DNA of 64,000 nt from Zhongshania aliphaticivorans (lineage in GTDB: Bacteria > Pseudomonadota > Gammaproteobacteria > Pseudomonadales > Spongiibacteraceae), in NCBI RefSeq assembly GCF_902705855.1, contig NZ_CACSIJ010000011.1, positions 308,847 to 372,846 of the forward strand. Reading direction: 5' to 3'. A program made the position numbers and the translations under genes. This document shows positions 37,358-45,839 of the stretch, piece after piece; the first letter of the stretch is position 1, and the number at the start of each line of letters is the position of its first letter. Below the pieces are notes generated by a model that saw only the letters and a program-made list of their open reading frames with translations, did not search any database and was not told where the DNA came from.

Positions 37358-38662
37358 TTATGCATGAACGACATTGCTTGCTTGGTTAAATCGGTGGCGG
37401 GTATCGATAATGAGTTGAGCGTGATTTTGTATTTCAGCGTAATCAAAATCATCGTGATCGGTAACCAGTATCACGCAATCATAGGATTGCAGTGTATTAA
37501 TGCTCAGGCCTACTGAATTCATGTCGAAGTGGTAATCACGCTTTTTGGGAAAAGTTGGCACATATGGGTCGCTGTAATCGACATTAGCCCCTTTTGCTTT
37601 TAGCTTTGCAATAATTTCAACCGCTGGTGCTTCCCGTGAGTCGCTTACATTTTTTTTGTAGGCTAGGCCAAGAATTAATATTTTACTGCCTTTAACTGCT
37701 TTGCCGTGTTCATTCAGTGCGTCTGCTGTTTTTTGAACTACCCACTCAGGCATCGCGCGGTTGACTTCACCGGCTAGTTCTATGAAGCGGGTATGGATGC
37801 CGTATTCTCGCGCCTTCCATGTTAAGTAGAAAGGGTCGATCGGTATGCAGTGACCACCCAGGCCGGGACCGGGAGAAAATTTAGTAAAACCGAAGGGTTT
37901 GGTGGCGGCCGCTTCTATGACTTCGTGAATATTTATGCCCATTTTGTCGGCGACGATTTTCATTTCGTTAACCAGACCGATGTTTACCGCGCGATAGATG
38001 TTTTCGAGTAACTTGGTCATTTCAGCGGTTTTTGTTGAGCTGACTTGCACAACAGTATCGATAATAGCTTCATATAGTTTTGCGCCGGCATTTAGGCATG
38101 CCGGTGTTTCGCCGCCGCAGACTTTAGGGATGGTCTTAGTCGTGTAGCTTCGATTACCTGGGTCTTCGCGCTCTGGTGAGTAAACGAGGTAGTAATCTTC
38201 GCCGATGCTGAAGCCCTTGGATTCTACTAATGGTCGAATGAGTTCTTCTGTTGTGCCTGGGTAGCTGGTGCTTTCTAACGAGAGTATTTGTTGGGCTTTT
38301 AAATATGGTAATAGCTGGGTGACGGTATTGCTTACGTAGCTAAGGTCTGGTTCGCGGTATTTGTTTAAGGGTGTAGGTACGCAGATGATAATGGCGTCGA
38401 GCTGGTTTGCTTGGGAGTAGTCTGTGGTAACCGAAAGTTTGCTGTTGATTGCGGCCTTAATACGGTTTGGCGTTATATGGTTGAGATAGGTTTGGCCTTC
38501 GGATAGAAGATCTGGTTTTGCTGGGTCGTTGTCAAAGCCAATAACGCGAAAACCAGCTTCCGCAAAGCAGAGTGCCAAGGGTAGTCCTACATAGCCGAGC
38601 CCGAATACGCCGATGACTGCCTCTTTATTTCTGATGCGTGATAATAGGCTGGAGGCGGTCAT
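37358..38662 (-). CDS. Nucleotide sugar dehydrogenase, WbpA-like (UDP-GlcNAc 6-dehydrogenase type)
   Basis: NAD-dependent enzyme of the UDP-glucose/GDP-mannose dehydrogenase family, 434 aa. It has the Rossmann loop GVFGLGYVGLPLALCFAEAG, VPTPLNKYREPDLSYV, the catalytic-glutamate region LESTSYPGTTEE, SPEREDPGN and the catalytic cysteine in GLGGHCIPIDPFYL. The SPEREDPGN stretch is typical of WbpA, which oxidises UDP-GlcNAc to the uronate. Its base composition is closer to the core genome than that of the epimerase-like gene after it. The start codon at 38662 is an ATG. Confidence 0.92.
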   Translation of the reverse strand: MTASSLLSRIRNKEAVIGVFGLGYVGLPLALCFAEAGFRVIGFDNDPAKPDLLSEGQTYLNHITPNRIKAAINSKLSVTTDYSQANQLDAIIICVPTPLNKYREPDLSYVSNTVTQLLPYLKAQQILSLESTSYPGTTEELIRPLVESKGFSIGEDYYLVYSPEREDPGNRSYTTKTIPKVCGGETPACLNAGAKLYEAIIDTVVQVSSTKTAEMTKLLENIYRAVNIGLVNEMKIVADKMGINIHEVIEAAATKPFGFTKFSPGPGLGGHCIPIDPFYLTWKAREYGIHTRFIELAGEVNRAMPEWVVQKTADALNEHGKAVKGSKILILGLAYKKNVSDSREAPAVEIIAKLKAKGANVDYSDPYVPTFPKKRDYHFDMNSVGLSINTLQSYDCVILVTDHDDFDYAEIQNHAQLIIDTRHRFNQASNVVHA

Positions 38663-38934
38663 AATAAGTCCGGAAACGCATTTTGCTTGGCTTGCGTAGT
38701 TTTAGTTTATTGATTTGTGGGCAAGGGCTTAATTTACACTGTTTGCGCGGATAGGCGCTAGTTTTTATCGCTCTGATGTCATCCTGTTTCTTTTCCCCCG
38801 GAAGCGGAAGCGAGTCGGATGTTAGGCGACTGAAGTTCGACGAGAAAAGCTCAATCAAAGTCGACGGATTGTAGCTGTTAGCGCAACGAGTTTCTTTCAT
38901 GCTCTGTGCTTGGCATTTGATGATGTTACGAAAC
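38663..38934. other. Non-coding stretch between the dehydrogenase and parDE
   Basis: The two divergent genes leave a 334-base gap. I see no supported gene in it; the 105-codon minus-strand frame covering 38625-38942 resembles no family I know and overlaps the dehydrogenase start. The right end carries the parDE promoter and operator listed separately. A promoter for the minus-strand genes should be here but I could not define it. Confidence 0.5.
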
Positions 38935-38963
38935 TTGTTCAAATGAGTTTTTTTAATTATAGT
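38935..38963 (+). promoter_or_regulatory. Sigma-70-type promoter of parDE
   Basis: TTGTTC (38935-38940), a 17-base spacer and TATAGT (38958-38963) form a good -35/-10 pair 33 bases before the antitoxin ATG. Transcription would start near 38970, inside the palindrome that follows, which suits autorepression. Confidence 0.7.
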
Positions 38964-38964
38964 T

Positions 38965-38983
38965 TGTAAGAAATATGCTTACA
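38965..38983. promoter_or_regulatory. Probable ParD operator palindrome
   Basis: A perfect inverted repeat, TGTAAG-N7-CTTACA, lies just downstream of the -10 box and before the GGAG ribosome-binding site. ParD antitoxins with ribbon-helix-helix folds usually bind such repeats over their own promoter; the assignment is by position. Confidence 0.65.
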
Positions 38984-38996
38984 TGTGGAGTGTGTT

Positions 38997-39251
38997 ATGA
39001 CAGCTACGATTACCTTCAGGCCGACGGAAGAGCAGGGCGGGTTTATTGAAGATTTGATAAGCACTGGGGATTATTCTAATCAGAGTGAAGTTATTAGGGC
39101 TGGCTTGCGGTTATTGCAGGAGCAGCAGGCTGCATTGAAGTTGACTCAGTTGCGGCAATTGTTACGAGAGGGGGAGCATAGCCCTATAGTTGAGGCTTGG
39201 AGCGCCCAAGGTTTTGTGAGCAGGATGAAAGAGAAGCACAGTGCCAAATAG
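38997..39251 (+). CDS. parD: ParD/CopG-family type II antitoxin
   Basis: Antitoxin of 84 aa. The N-terminal ribbon-helix-helix is recognisable from the alternating strand TATITFRPTEEQ, GDYSNQSEVIRAGLRLL, as in ParD; the C-terminal half is charged and would wrap the toxin. The ATG at 38997 has GGAG six bases upstream; a GTG at 38985 is in frame. It overlaps the toxin gene by 11 bases, the usual arrangement. It should neutralise ParE and repress its own promoter. Confidence 0.9.
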   Translation: MTATITFRPTEEQGGFIEDLISTGDYSNQSEVIRAGLRLLQEQQAALKLTQLRQLLREGEHSPIVEAWSAQGFVSRMKEKHSAK

Positions 39252-39540
39252 TCCGTCTTTTTATGTTCATGAAAAGGCGGATAGCGATCTTGAAGACATT
39301 TTTGATTATAGCGTTGAAATTTTTGGATTTGTTCGTGCTGAGCAATATGTTTACGAGATTGAACAGGTTTTTAGGAGTCTTGCAGAGAGTCCTAAGTTGG
39401 GCGCTAGTTTTGATCCAGATGTGAGAAAATATTTTCGATACCCAGTTGGCACTCACTGGATATTTTATGCTCCTGTAAATAACGGCATCGAGGTGATTCG
39501 CATTCTCCATCAGAGTATGCTGCCGCAACTTCATCTTTAA
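39241..39540 (+). CDS. parE: ParE/RelE-fold toxin
   Basis: Toxin of 99 aa paired with the ParD-like antitoxin. The pattern VHEKADSDLEDIFDYSVEIFG, then the basic middle SLAESPKLGASFDPDVRKY and the C-terminal HWIFYAPVNNGIEVIRILH match ParE proteins, which poison DNA gyrase; the RelE-like fold cannot by itself exclude an mRNA-cleaving toxin. The start is a GTG inside the antitoxin gene. It ends 110 bases from the convergent rnfE. Confidence 0.9.
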   Translation: MPNSPSFYVHEKADSDLEDIFDYSVEIFGFVRAEQYVYEIEQVFRSLAESPKLGASFDPDVRKYFRYPVGTHWIFYAPVNNGIEVIRILHQSMLPQLHL

Positions 39541-39650
39541 ATAACAAGATAATTGGCTCGCTAAAGACTCTGATCTGTACCTAAGTAAAATTTCTCATCC
39601 CACGACGGTGGGTGCGCTATTGCGGTGGCGTCACTATTTAGCTAGCAGCC

Positions 39651-40364
39651 TTAGCTAATATTCCCCGTCACCCGAACCCGTCTGCTAGTCGGTGCAACTT
39701 TTTCAGTCTTTGCTGCTTCGCGATTTTTAATGCCGGTGTCGATGATGTTTTTGAGGGCGATGATCATGCCGGTAAAGATGAAAGCGCCGGGTGGGAGTAT
39801 GGCGACTAGTACGGCGGTGTAGTCGTCTACTAAAACAATCTTCCAGCTTTTTGCGCTTTCGCCGAATAGCAAATCCATGTTCGCAAAGATGGCGCCGGTG
39901 CCGATAATTTCTCTCATTGCGCCCAGTAGCATTAGGATGACGGCGAAGCCGACACCCATAATAAAGCCGTCGTACATGGCGGGTAGGACTTTGTTTTTGC
40001 AGGCAAAGGCGTCGGCGCGGCCGAGGATGACGCAGTTGGTGGTGATGAGCGGCAGGAAGATGCCGAGTATTTGGAATAGTTCGTAGGCGAAGGCCTGCAT
40101 GAGTAGTTCTATGCAGGTTACTGCTGCGGCGATGATCATGACGAAGGCTGGCAGGCGAATCGCATCTGAGGCGAAGCTGCGGATCATCGAAACGGCGGTG
40201 TTAGATACGGTGAGTACTAACATGGTGGCTATGCCCATGCCGAGGGCGTTGATGACCGAGCCGGTCACGGCGAGCAGGGGGCAGAGGCCAAGTAATTGAA
40301 CGATGGCGGGGTTGTTCTTCCATAAGCCGTTTAGGGAAATCTCGCGGTAGCTGATATCACTCAT
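39651..40364 (-). CDS. rnfE: Rnf electron transport complex subunit E
   Basis: Inner-membrane subunit of the ion-pumping Rnf complex, homologous to RnfA and NqrD. It has about six helices in 237 aa with the paired motif [20 protein letters not shown] and [17 protein letters not shown], in which the Cys binds the membrane [2Fe-2S] centre shared with RnfA. It is the last gene of rnfABCDGE and overlaps rnfG by four bases (ATGA). The usual next gene, nth, is not present. Confidence 0.95.
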   Translation of the reverse strand: MSDISYREISLNGLWKNNPAIVQLLGLCPLLAVTGSVINALGMGIATMLVLTVSNTAVSMIRSFASDAIRLPAFVMIIAAAVTCIELLMQAFAYELFQILGIFLPLITTNCVILGRADAFACKNKVLPAMYDGFIMGVGFAVILMLLGAMREIIGTGAIFANMDLLFGESAKSWKIVLVDDYTAVLVAILPPGAFIFTGMIIALKNIIDTGIKNREAAKTEKVAPTSRRVRVTGNIS

Positions 40365-41035
40365 CGTTGCATTCCTACGTCGGTGCTTATTTGTTGTTCG
40401 CCCATATTTTTTGCGGTGGCGTCGATGATCTCTGCTTTGTTTGCCGCGTAATACAGTAAGGCTTTATGTACGGCTTTGGTCACCGCGCGTGGGGTAATGG
40501 TCGCGCCGGTGAATTGGTCGAAGACGCCTTTGTCTTTTTTCACTGCCCACTTTGCTTCTTCTGGATTGCTTAGGCTTTTATCCAAAAAGCCGTCTACCCA
40601 GTGACTTTTTTTGTAATCTACTTGGTCGCCTAGGCCCGGTGTTTCACGGTGTGACAGTACGCGTACGCCGGAGATGGTGCCGTCTTCTTTAATGCCGACA
40701 ATCATATCGATATCGCCAGTGTAACCATCTCGTGCGGTAGCGGGCAAAATGGCGCCGACGAATTCGCCGTTCATGGTAGCGCGGTAGAGCTTCTTGGCTT
40801 CGCGCAGCCCTAATAATTCGCTGTCGGTGGCGCTAAGGGCATCGTCTAGCATGGAGTTGTCGTGGCTAGATTTTGGGAAGAGTTCTAGTAGCGCACCCTC
40901 TTCTGCGTGGCGGATATTGTCTTGGATTAAACCGCGAGTAGATAAGTAGGTGCCGGCAATAACGCCGGTAGTGACGATGGCGAAAAGACCCAGTAATAAG
41001 CCGTTTTTTGTAATGGATTGGCCGAGGATGTTCAT
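40361..41035 (-). CDS. rnfG: Rnf electron transport complex subunit G
   Basis: Single-span membrane protein carrying a covalently bound FMN on the periplasmic side. The helix is at about 11-30 and the flavinylation motif is [11 protein letters not shown] (Thr carries FMN). Length is 224 aa, usual for RnfG. It overlaps both neighbours (rnfD and rnfE) by four bases, so translation is coupled. Flavinylation would need ApbE, which is not in this window. Confidence 0.94.
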   Translation of the reverse strand: MNILGQSITKNGLLLGLFAIVTTGVIAGTYLSTRGLIQDNIRHAEEGALLELFPKSSHDNSMLDDALSATDSELLGLREAKKLYRATMNGEFVGAILPATARDGYTGDIDMIVGIKEDGTISGVRVLSHRETPGLGDQVDYKKSHWVDGFLDKSLSNPEEAKWAVKKDKGVFDQFTGATITPRAVTKAVHKALLYYAANKAEIIDATAKNMGEQQISTDVGMQR

Positions 41036-42081
41036 GACTTTCCTCCTTGCTGATCCTTTAATTTATGACCGTAGGTTCTGGGTTGAGTGTAGTGGTCGAT
41101 AAACGGCGCGGCAAAATTCATTAATAAAACTGAGAACGCCACGGCGTCGGGGTAGTTACCCCATACTCTAATAATGTATATCAACACCCCGATGAGGGCG
41201 CCGTAAATGAGGCGGCCGCGATTTGATACGGCGGAGGTCACAGGGTCGGTGACGATAAAAAATGCGCCCAGCATGGTGCCGCCGCTGAGCAAGTGAAACA
41301 GTGGCGAGCCACCTGATGCGGAGCTTCCGCCATCGTAAAATAGCGCTGACAACAGTGTTAGTGACGCCAACATGCTAAGGGGCGCATGCCAAGTGAATAC
41401 GCGTCTATATAGAAGGTAAATGCCGCCTAGTAAAAAGCCGATATTGGCCCATTCCCAGCCGATGCCTGAAAATTGACCGAACTGGGCAGACTCCTGCCAC
41501 ATATCTTCTATGAGTAGGGAGTTGTTTTGTTTAAGCACGTCTAGCGGTGTGGCCATTGTTATGGCGTCGACGGTGTCGCGGCCGAATCCAAAGCAATAGC
41601 GCAGGGCGTCTATCGGCCCGAGTAAGTCACCGGCAAAGCTGCCCTGTGGCGCAAACCATGTGGTCATTTGCACGGGGAAGGAAATGAGCAACATGACGTA
41701 CGCTGCCATGGCGGGGTTGAAGGGGTTGTAGCCCATGCCGCCGTAGAGTTGCTTGCATATAAGAATGGCGAAGCCGGTGCCGATCATGATCAGCCAGAAC
41801 GGTGAGCCTGGCGGTAGCGCAATACCTAATAAAAATGCGGTGACAAGGGCGCTATAGTCGTTGAGGTAAAAAGCGATGGGGCGCTTGCGTAGTTTTAAGG
41901 CTAGGGCTTCAAAGGCCAGTGCGGTAATGCTCGCCCAAAGAACGTTGACGAGTGTGCCAAATCCGAAAAACCACGTGAGTGAGAATAGGCCGGGAATGGT
42001 CGCCAATAGCACTAAGCGCATGACTCGCGCGGTGCTCATTGGCCCGTGGGCGTGTGGTGAACTGACTTTTAAAAATCCCAT
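41032..42081 (-). CDS. rnfD: Rnf electron transport complex subunit D
   Basis: Polytopic inner-membrane subunit (NqrB-like), 349 aa, about nine or ten helices. The FMN-attachment threonine lies in FFIVTDPVTSAVS, and the MGYNPFNPAMAAYVMLLISF segment is characteristic. It is thought to conduct ions in the complex. Twenty-seven bases separate it from rnfC; it overlaps rnfG by ATGA. Confidence 0.95.
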   Translation of the reverse strand: MGFLKVSSPHAHGPMSTARVMRLVLLATIPGLFSLTWFFGFGTLVNVLWASITALAFEALALKLRKRPIAFYLNDYSALVTAFLLGIALPPGSPFWLIMIGTGFAILICKQLYGGMGYNPFNPAMAAYVMLLISFPVQMTTWFAPQGSFAGDLLGPIDALRYCFGFGRDTVDAITMATPLDVLKQNNSLLIEDMWQESAQFGQFSGIGWEWANIGFLLGGIYLLYRRVFTWHAPLSMLASLTLLSALFYDGGSSASGGSPLFHLLSGGTMLGAFFIVTDPVTSAVSNRGRLIYGALIGVLIYIIRVWGNYPDAVAFSVLLMNFAAPFIDHYTQPRTYGHKLKDQQGGKS

Positions 42082-42108
42082 AGTCTCATTCGTGCTCGTT
42101 ATTCAGGT

Positions 42109-44475
42109 TTAGCTCAATTGCTGCTGAGCGGCGGCCAATTTTTCTTCTAGTTTTGCTAGTGAATCGGCCAGTATGTCTGCTTTGTCGTCGCCAGCTGCGC
42201 GGGCGGCCTCGAGTTTCTCTTTGCTTTTGGCGATGCGATTTTCTAGCGACTCGATGTTCTGTTTGATCTTGTCGGCCTCGCTCATATTCGCCTGCGCTTC
42301 ACGTGCGGCTTTGGCGCGTTCGATGGCGGCTTGAACTGGGTCGTCACTCGCCACTTGCTCGGCGGTGTCATTCGCGCCAAGTGTGGCTTGGTGATCCGCA
42401 AGTTCTTTTTTGGCGGCATCGAGTTTCGCCTGTGTTTTTTCAACACCAGTCGCAAAGGCGCCGACATTGGCGTCGTTTTGTTCCTGCGCCAAAGTCAATT
42501 TTTGCTGGGCTGCTACGAGTCGTTTTTCAGTTGTTGCGATCGCGTTTTGTAAGCGTGTGGTTTTGTCTTCGGTACTTTCATCGGCGCCTGCACCTGCGCG
42601 TTTTGCCAGTGCGCGGGCAATGGCGGCTTGGGCAGGGTCGGTACTGTCTGTGCTTGGTGCTGGTGTTTTTGCTGGAGCTAATGTCGCCTCATGCGCTGCC
42701 AATTCTTGTTTAATTGACGCGAGCTTTTCTTCGGTTTTGCTCACTGCCGTTGCAAAGGCGTCGGCGTTGTCGCTTTGTTGTTCTTGGGCGAGGGCGAGTT
42801 TTTCTTTTGCTGCCACTAGACGTTTTTCTGCGCCGGCTAATAATTTTTGCAGGCGTTCGGTTTTTTCCTGCGGGCTTTCTTCTTCTGCGCCACCGTCACG
42901 TTTGGCTTGCGCACGGGCGATAGCCGCTTGGGCAGGATCAGCAGATTCTGCTTGCTTGGCTTTGCTGCGTTCTATTGCGGCCTGAATGATATCGGTTTTG
43001 CTGGTTTCTGCTGCGTTTGCGGCGGCCGCTGCTTTGGCCTTGGCGGCTTCCATACGCGCTGCACGTTTGGCTTCTTTCTCAGCTTCTTCCTGTTCTAGTC
43101 TGGCGGTGCGGGCTTCAAAGCGTTCTTTGGAGCGTTCGGATTTGATTTTGTCTTGCTGGGCTTGGCGAATCTCGGCCTTGGATGCGCGGTAATACTGCAC
43201 CAGCGGAATATTGCTGGGGCAGACAAAGGAGCAGGCACCGCATTCGATACAGTCGAATAGCTGATGATTTTCTAACTTTTCATGTTCTTGGGCGCGAGCG
43301 AACCAATACATTTGCTGGGGTAGCAAGGACACGGGGCAGGCTTCTGCGCACATGCCGCAGCGAATGCAGGCTTGGGCCGGCGGCGGTGGCGGTAATTCAG
43401 CCACGGTCGGTGCCAATACGCAGTTACTGGTTTTTACGATGGGTACGGCGGTGTCTTGCAGGGTGTAGCCCATCATGGGGCCGCCCATAATTAAGCGAAT
43501 GCAGTTTTCTTTGTTGAAGCCGCTTTTGTTCAATAAATACTGAACGGGGGTGCCGAGCAAGACTTCGTAATTTTGTGGTCGCTCGCAGGCTTCACCGGTG
43601 ATGGTGGTGATGCGGGAAATGAGCGGTTCGCCAAATTGGATGGCGCGGTAAATGGCCGTTGCAGTGCCGATGTTTTGACACACTATTCCTACGTCCGAGG
43701 GAAGGCCGCCGGCGGGAACTTCTTTGCCGGTTAAAATTTGAATAAGTTGTTTTTCACCACCGGAAGGATATTTGGTCGGGAAAACTACGATCTCGATGCC
43801 GGTGCCTTCTGCCGCTTTTTTAAGCGCGGCAATGCCTTCGGGCTTATTGTCTTCAACACCGATTAAGGTTTCTTTATTCGGCTTAATGATATGGCGAAGT
43901 ATTTCTGCACCGGCGATGATTTCCGCTGCGCGCTCACGCATAAGAATGTCGTCAGCGGTGATATAGGGTTCGCATTCGGTGCCATTTAAAATCAGTGTTT
44001 CTATTGGCTTGTCGTCGCGGGTGCTGAGTTTAACTGCGGCCGGAAATCCCGCGCCGCCCATACCGGCGATACCAGCTTGGCGAATGCGGTCAACTAATTC
44101 GAGTTTGCTGAGCTGGGTATAATCCTTTACGCCTTGATGGGTGATCCACTCGTCTTTGCCGTCAGTGTCGATAACAATGCAACTTGCAGTCATGCCTGAT
44201 GGATGCGGAATAACGCGTGATTCTATGGCGGCAATAGTGCCAGAGGTGGGCGCATGAACCGGCGCGCTGACAAAGCCTTTGGCTTCTGCAATCATCTGGC
44301 CTTTAAGCACGCGGTCGCCGACATTGACGATGGGGCTGGCTGGCGCGCCAATATGCTGCGCCAAGGGCAGAATAAGCTGTGCTGGAATACCCGCGTTTTC
44401 TATGGGGTTGAGTAAGGACTGGTGTTTGTTTTCAGCGGGGTGAATGCCGCCGTGAATGTCCCATATTTTTCTCAT
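42109..44475 (-). CDS. rnfC: Rnf electron transport complex subunit C with long repeat tail
   Basis: NADH-facing peripheral subunit. The NqrF/RnfC core (about 1-445) holds the NADH/FMN region [24 protein letters not shown] and [11 protein letters not shown], then two [4Fe-4S] motifs, [12 protein letters not shown] and [12 protein letters not shown]. After residue 450 comes a charged helical extension with Ala/Lys/Glu-rich coiled coil and three tandem units of about 80-100 residues starting [10 protein letters not shown]. Length is 788 aa, as in other gammaproteobacterial RnfC proteins with long tails. The function of the tail is not known. It overlaps rnfB by four bases. Confidence 0.95.
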   Translation of the reverse strand: MRKIWDIHGGIHPAENKHQSLLNPIENAGIPAQLILPLAQHIGAPASPIVNVGDRVLKGQMIAEAKGFVSAPVHAPTSGTIAAIESRVIPHPSGMTASCIVIDTDGKDEWITHQGVKDYTQLSKLELVDRIRQAGIAGMGGAGFPAAVKLSTRDDKPIETLILNGTECEPYITADDILMRERAAEIIAGAEILRHIIKPNKETLIGVEDNKPEGIAALKKAAEGTGIEIVVFPTKYPSGGEKQLIQILTGKEVPAGGLPSDVGIVCQNIGTATAIYRAIQFGEPLISRITTITGEACERPQNYEVLLGTPVQYLLNKSGFNKENCIRLIMGGPMMGYTLQDTAVPIVKTSNCVLAPTVAELPPPPPAQACIRCGMCAEACPVSLLPQQMYWFARAQEHEKLENHQLFDCIECGACSFVCPSNIPLVQYYRASKAEIRQAQQDKIKSERSKERFEARTARLEQEEAEKEAKRAARMEAAKAKAAAAANAAETSKTDIIQAAIERSKAKQAESADPAQAAIARAQAKRDGGAEEESPQEKTERLQKLLAGAEKRLVAAKEKLALAQEQQSDNADAFATAVSKTEEKLASIKQELAAHEATLAPAKTPAPSTDSTDPAQAAIARALAKRAGAGADESTEDKTTRLQNAIATTEKRLVAAQQKLTLAQEQNDANVGAFATGVEKTQAKLDAAKKELADHQATLGANDTAEQVASDDPVQAAIERAKAAREAQANMSEADKIKQNIESLENRIAKSKEKLEAARAAGDDKADILADSLAKLEEKLAAAQQQLS
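42112..42942 (-). repeat. Three tandem repeats in the RnfC tail
   Basis: Units cover about residues 512-611, 612-710 and 711-788. Each begins with DPxQAAIxRAxAKR or similar, then a helical segment KRLVAAxxKLxLAQEQ and a heptad-like stretch KTxxKLxxxKxELAxHxATL. The third is shorter and more diverged. At DNA level the unit is about 300 bases; antisense reading frames here are a by-product of the skewed composition. Confidence 0.85.
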
Positions 44476-45080
44476 GCGTTAGCTCCACTTTGTTGTGGAG
44501 TACCGCGATCTGAGGCAATGAGATCTTCTGGCGGTTTGGGTTTATCCCAATGCCATGTTTGCAGGCTGGTTTCTATGGGGAGCATGTCGATACAGTCTAC
44601 GGGGCAAGGCTCTACGCAGAGGTCGCAGCCGGTGCATTCGCTGGCGATGACAGTGTGCATGTGCTTGGCTGAACCGAGAATGGCGTCTACTGGGCAGGCC
44701 TGAATGCATTTGGTGCAGCCGATGCATTCTGCTTCACGGATAAAGGCAACCGAGGGCACGGCCTCTTCTGCGGCGTCTAGGGGTTTGGCCTCTACACCGA
44801 GCAAATCTGCCAAGGCTGAAATTGTTGCTTCGCCACCGGGCGGGCATTTGTTGATGTCGTCGCCGTCGGCAATAGCTTGCGCGTAGGGGCGGCAACCGGG
44901 ATAACCGCACTGGCCGCATTGGGTTTGCGGTAGCAGCGATTCGATTTGATCGGCGATGGGGTCGCCTTCGGTTTTAAATTTTACCGCGGCAAAGCCCAGC
45001 AATGCGCCGAACACGAGGCCAAGGCCAACCAGTGCTAATAAAGAAGCTAGAAATGGGTTTTGGGCAATCAGTTCAATCAT
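44472..45080 (-). CDS. rnfB: Rnf electron transport complex subunit B
   Basis: Iron-sulfur subunit with an N-terminal membrane anchor (about 10-35). It then has the Fe-S domain motif [13 protein letters not shown] and two ferredoxin-type [4Fe-4S] motifs, [15 protein letters not shown] and [15 protein letters not shown]. It probably receives electrons from, or hands them to, ferredoxin. Length is 202 aa, somewhat longer than E. coli RsxB. It follows rnfA by 9 bases and overlaps rnfC as ATGA. Confidence 0.95.
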   Translation of the reverse strand: MIELIAQNPFLASLLALVGLGLVFGALLGFAAVKFKTEGDPIADQIESLLPQTQCGQCGYPGCRPYAQAIADGDDINKCPPGGEATISALADLLGVEAKPLDAAEEAVPSVAFIREAECIGCTKCIQACPVDAILGSAKHMHTVIASECTGCDLCVEPCPVDCIDMLPIETSLQTWHWDKPKPPEDLIASDRGTPQQSGANA

Positions 45081-45089
45081 GTTTCCAGC

Positions 45090-45668
45090 CTATACCAATC
45101 CAGCAAAGCCCATAAAGGCTAGCGACATCAGGCCGGCGGTAATCATACCTACGGCGGGGCCTTTAAACGGAACGGGTACGTCGGCGGCGGTGATACGTTC
45201 GCGCATGGCGGCGAAAAGAACCAATACCATCGAGAAACCAGCGGCGGCACCAAAGCCATACAGGGTTGATTCAACAAAGCTGTGGTCTTTATTGATGTTG
45301 AGCAGGGCCACGCCCAATACCGCGCAGTTGGTGGTAATGAGCGGCAAGAATACCCCGAGTACTTTGTAAAGCATGGGGCTGGTTTTACGCACAACCATTT
45401 CAGTGAATTGCACAACTACCGCAATAACTAAAATAAAGGTGATGGTGCGCAGGTATTCTAAGCCTAGTGGAATGAGTAGCCATTCGTAGGTGAGCCAGCT
45501 GCAAATAGAGGCGAGGGTCAGTACAAAGGTGGTGGCGCTAGACATGCCGATGGCGGTTTCGAGTTTATTAGACACACCCATGAAGGGGCACAGGCCTAGA
45601 AACTGCACCAGTACGAAGTTGTTAACCAAAATGGCACTGATTAACAGTAGTGAATAGTCTGCTAACAC
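45090..45668 (-). CDS. rnfA: Rnf electron transport complex subunit A
   Basis: Six-helix inner-membrane subunit homologous to RnfE and NqrE, 192 aa. The typical runs are [20 protein letters not shown] and [18 protein letters not shown], each with a conserved cysteine. I start at a GTG at 45668 (GTG-TTA-GCA, giving [11 protein letters not shown]) with GAGG upstream, because family members begin just before YLLLL; the frame extends to a GTG at 45683. It is the first gene of the rnf run and lies 171 bases after metG. Confidence 0.94.
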   Translation of the reverse strand: MLADYSLLLISAILVNNFVLVQFLGLCPFMGVSNKLETAIGMSSATTFVLTLASICSWLTYEWLLIPLGLEYLRTITFILVIAVVVQFTEMVVRKTSPMLYKVLGVFLPLITTNCAVLGVALLNINKDHSFVESTLYGFGAAAGFSMVLVLFAAMRERITAADVPVPFKGPAVGMITAGLMSLAFMGFAGLV

Positions 45669-45807
45669 AATTTTTAGCCTCACCTTTGCATCGCAATGCG
45701 ACGTCTATTCTGGCTGGGCAATACGCGGTATTGCGGGCCAGATCGTCATTATCGGGCGATCTTAGTTTATTTCGATCAAGCGTTCAATTTAAAAAGCGGT
45801 AATGCTT

Positions 45808-45834
45808 TTGGCTTATCTGTTGTTGATAAGCCAA
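45808..45834 (-). promoter_or_regulatory. Perfect 10-bp hairpin between metG and rnfA
   Basis: TTGGCTTATC (45808-45817), a seven-base loop and GATAAGCCAA (45825-45834) begin six bases after the metG stop. There is no T-run on either strand, so it is not a classic terminator; it may stabilise the metG mRNA end or act as an operator or attenuator before rnfA. Confidence 0.55.
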
Positions 45835-45839
45835 GTCGC

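Noticed and set aside
38625..38942. A 105-codon minus-strand frame before the dehydrogenase
   Set aside because: Unlike any known family, overlaps the start of the dehydrogenase and the parDE -35 box.
42303..42985. Several long plus-strand frames opposite rnfC
   Set aside because: They mirror the Ala/Lys-rich RnfC repeat tail. Their translations are Ser/Ala or Arg/Phe-rich with no family resemblance, so they are antisense by-products.
39651..45668. Na+-NQR instead of Rnf
   Set aside because: Gene order A-B-C-D-G-E with ferredoxin-type RnfB and RnfC is that of Rnf; NqrF and NqrA are absent.
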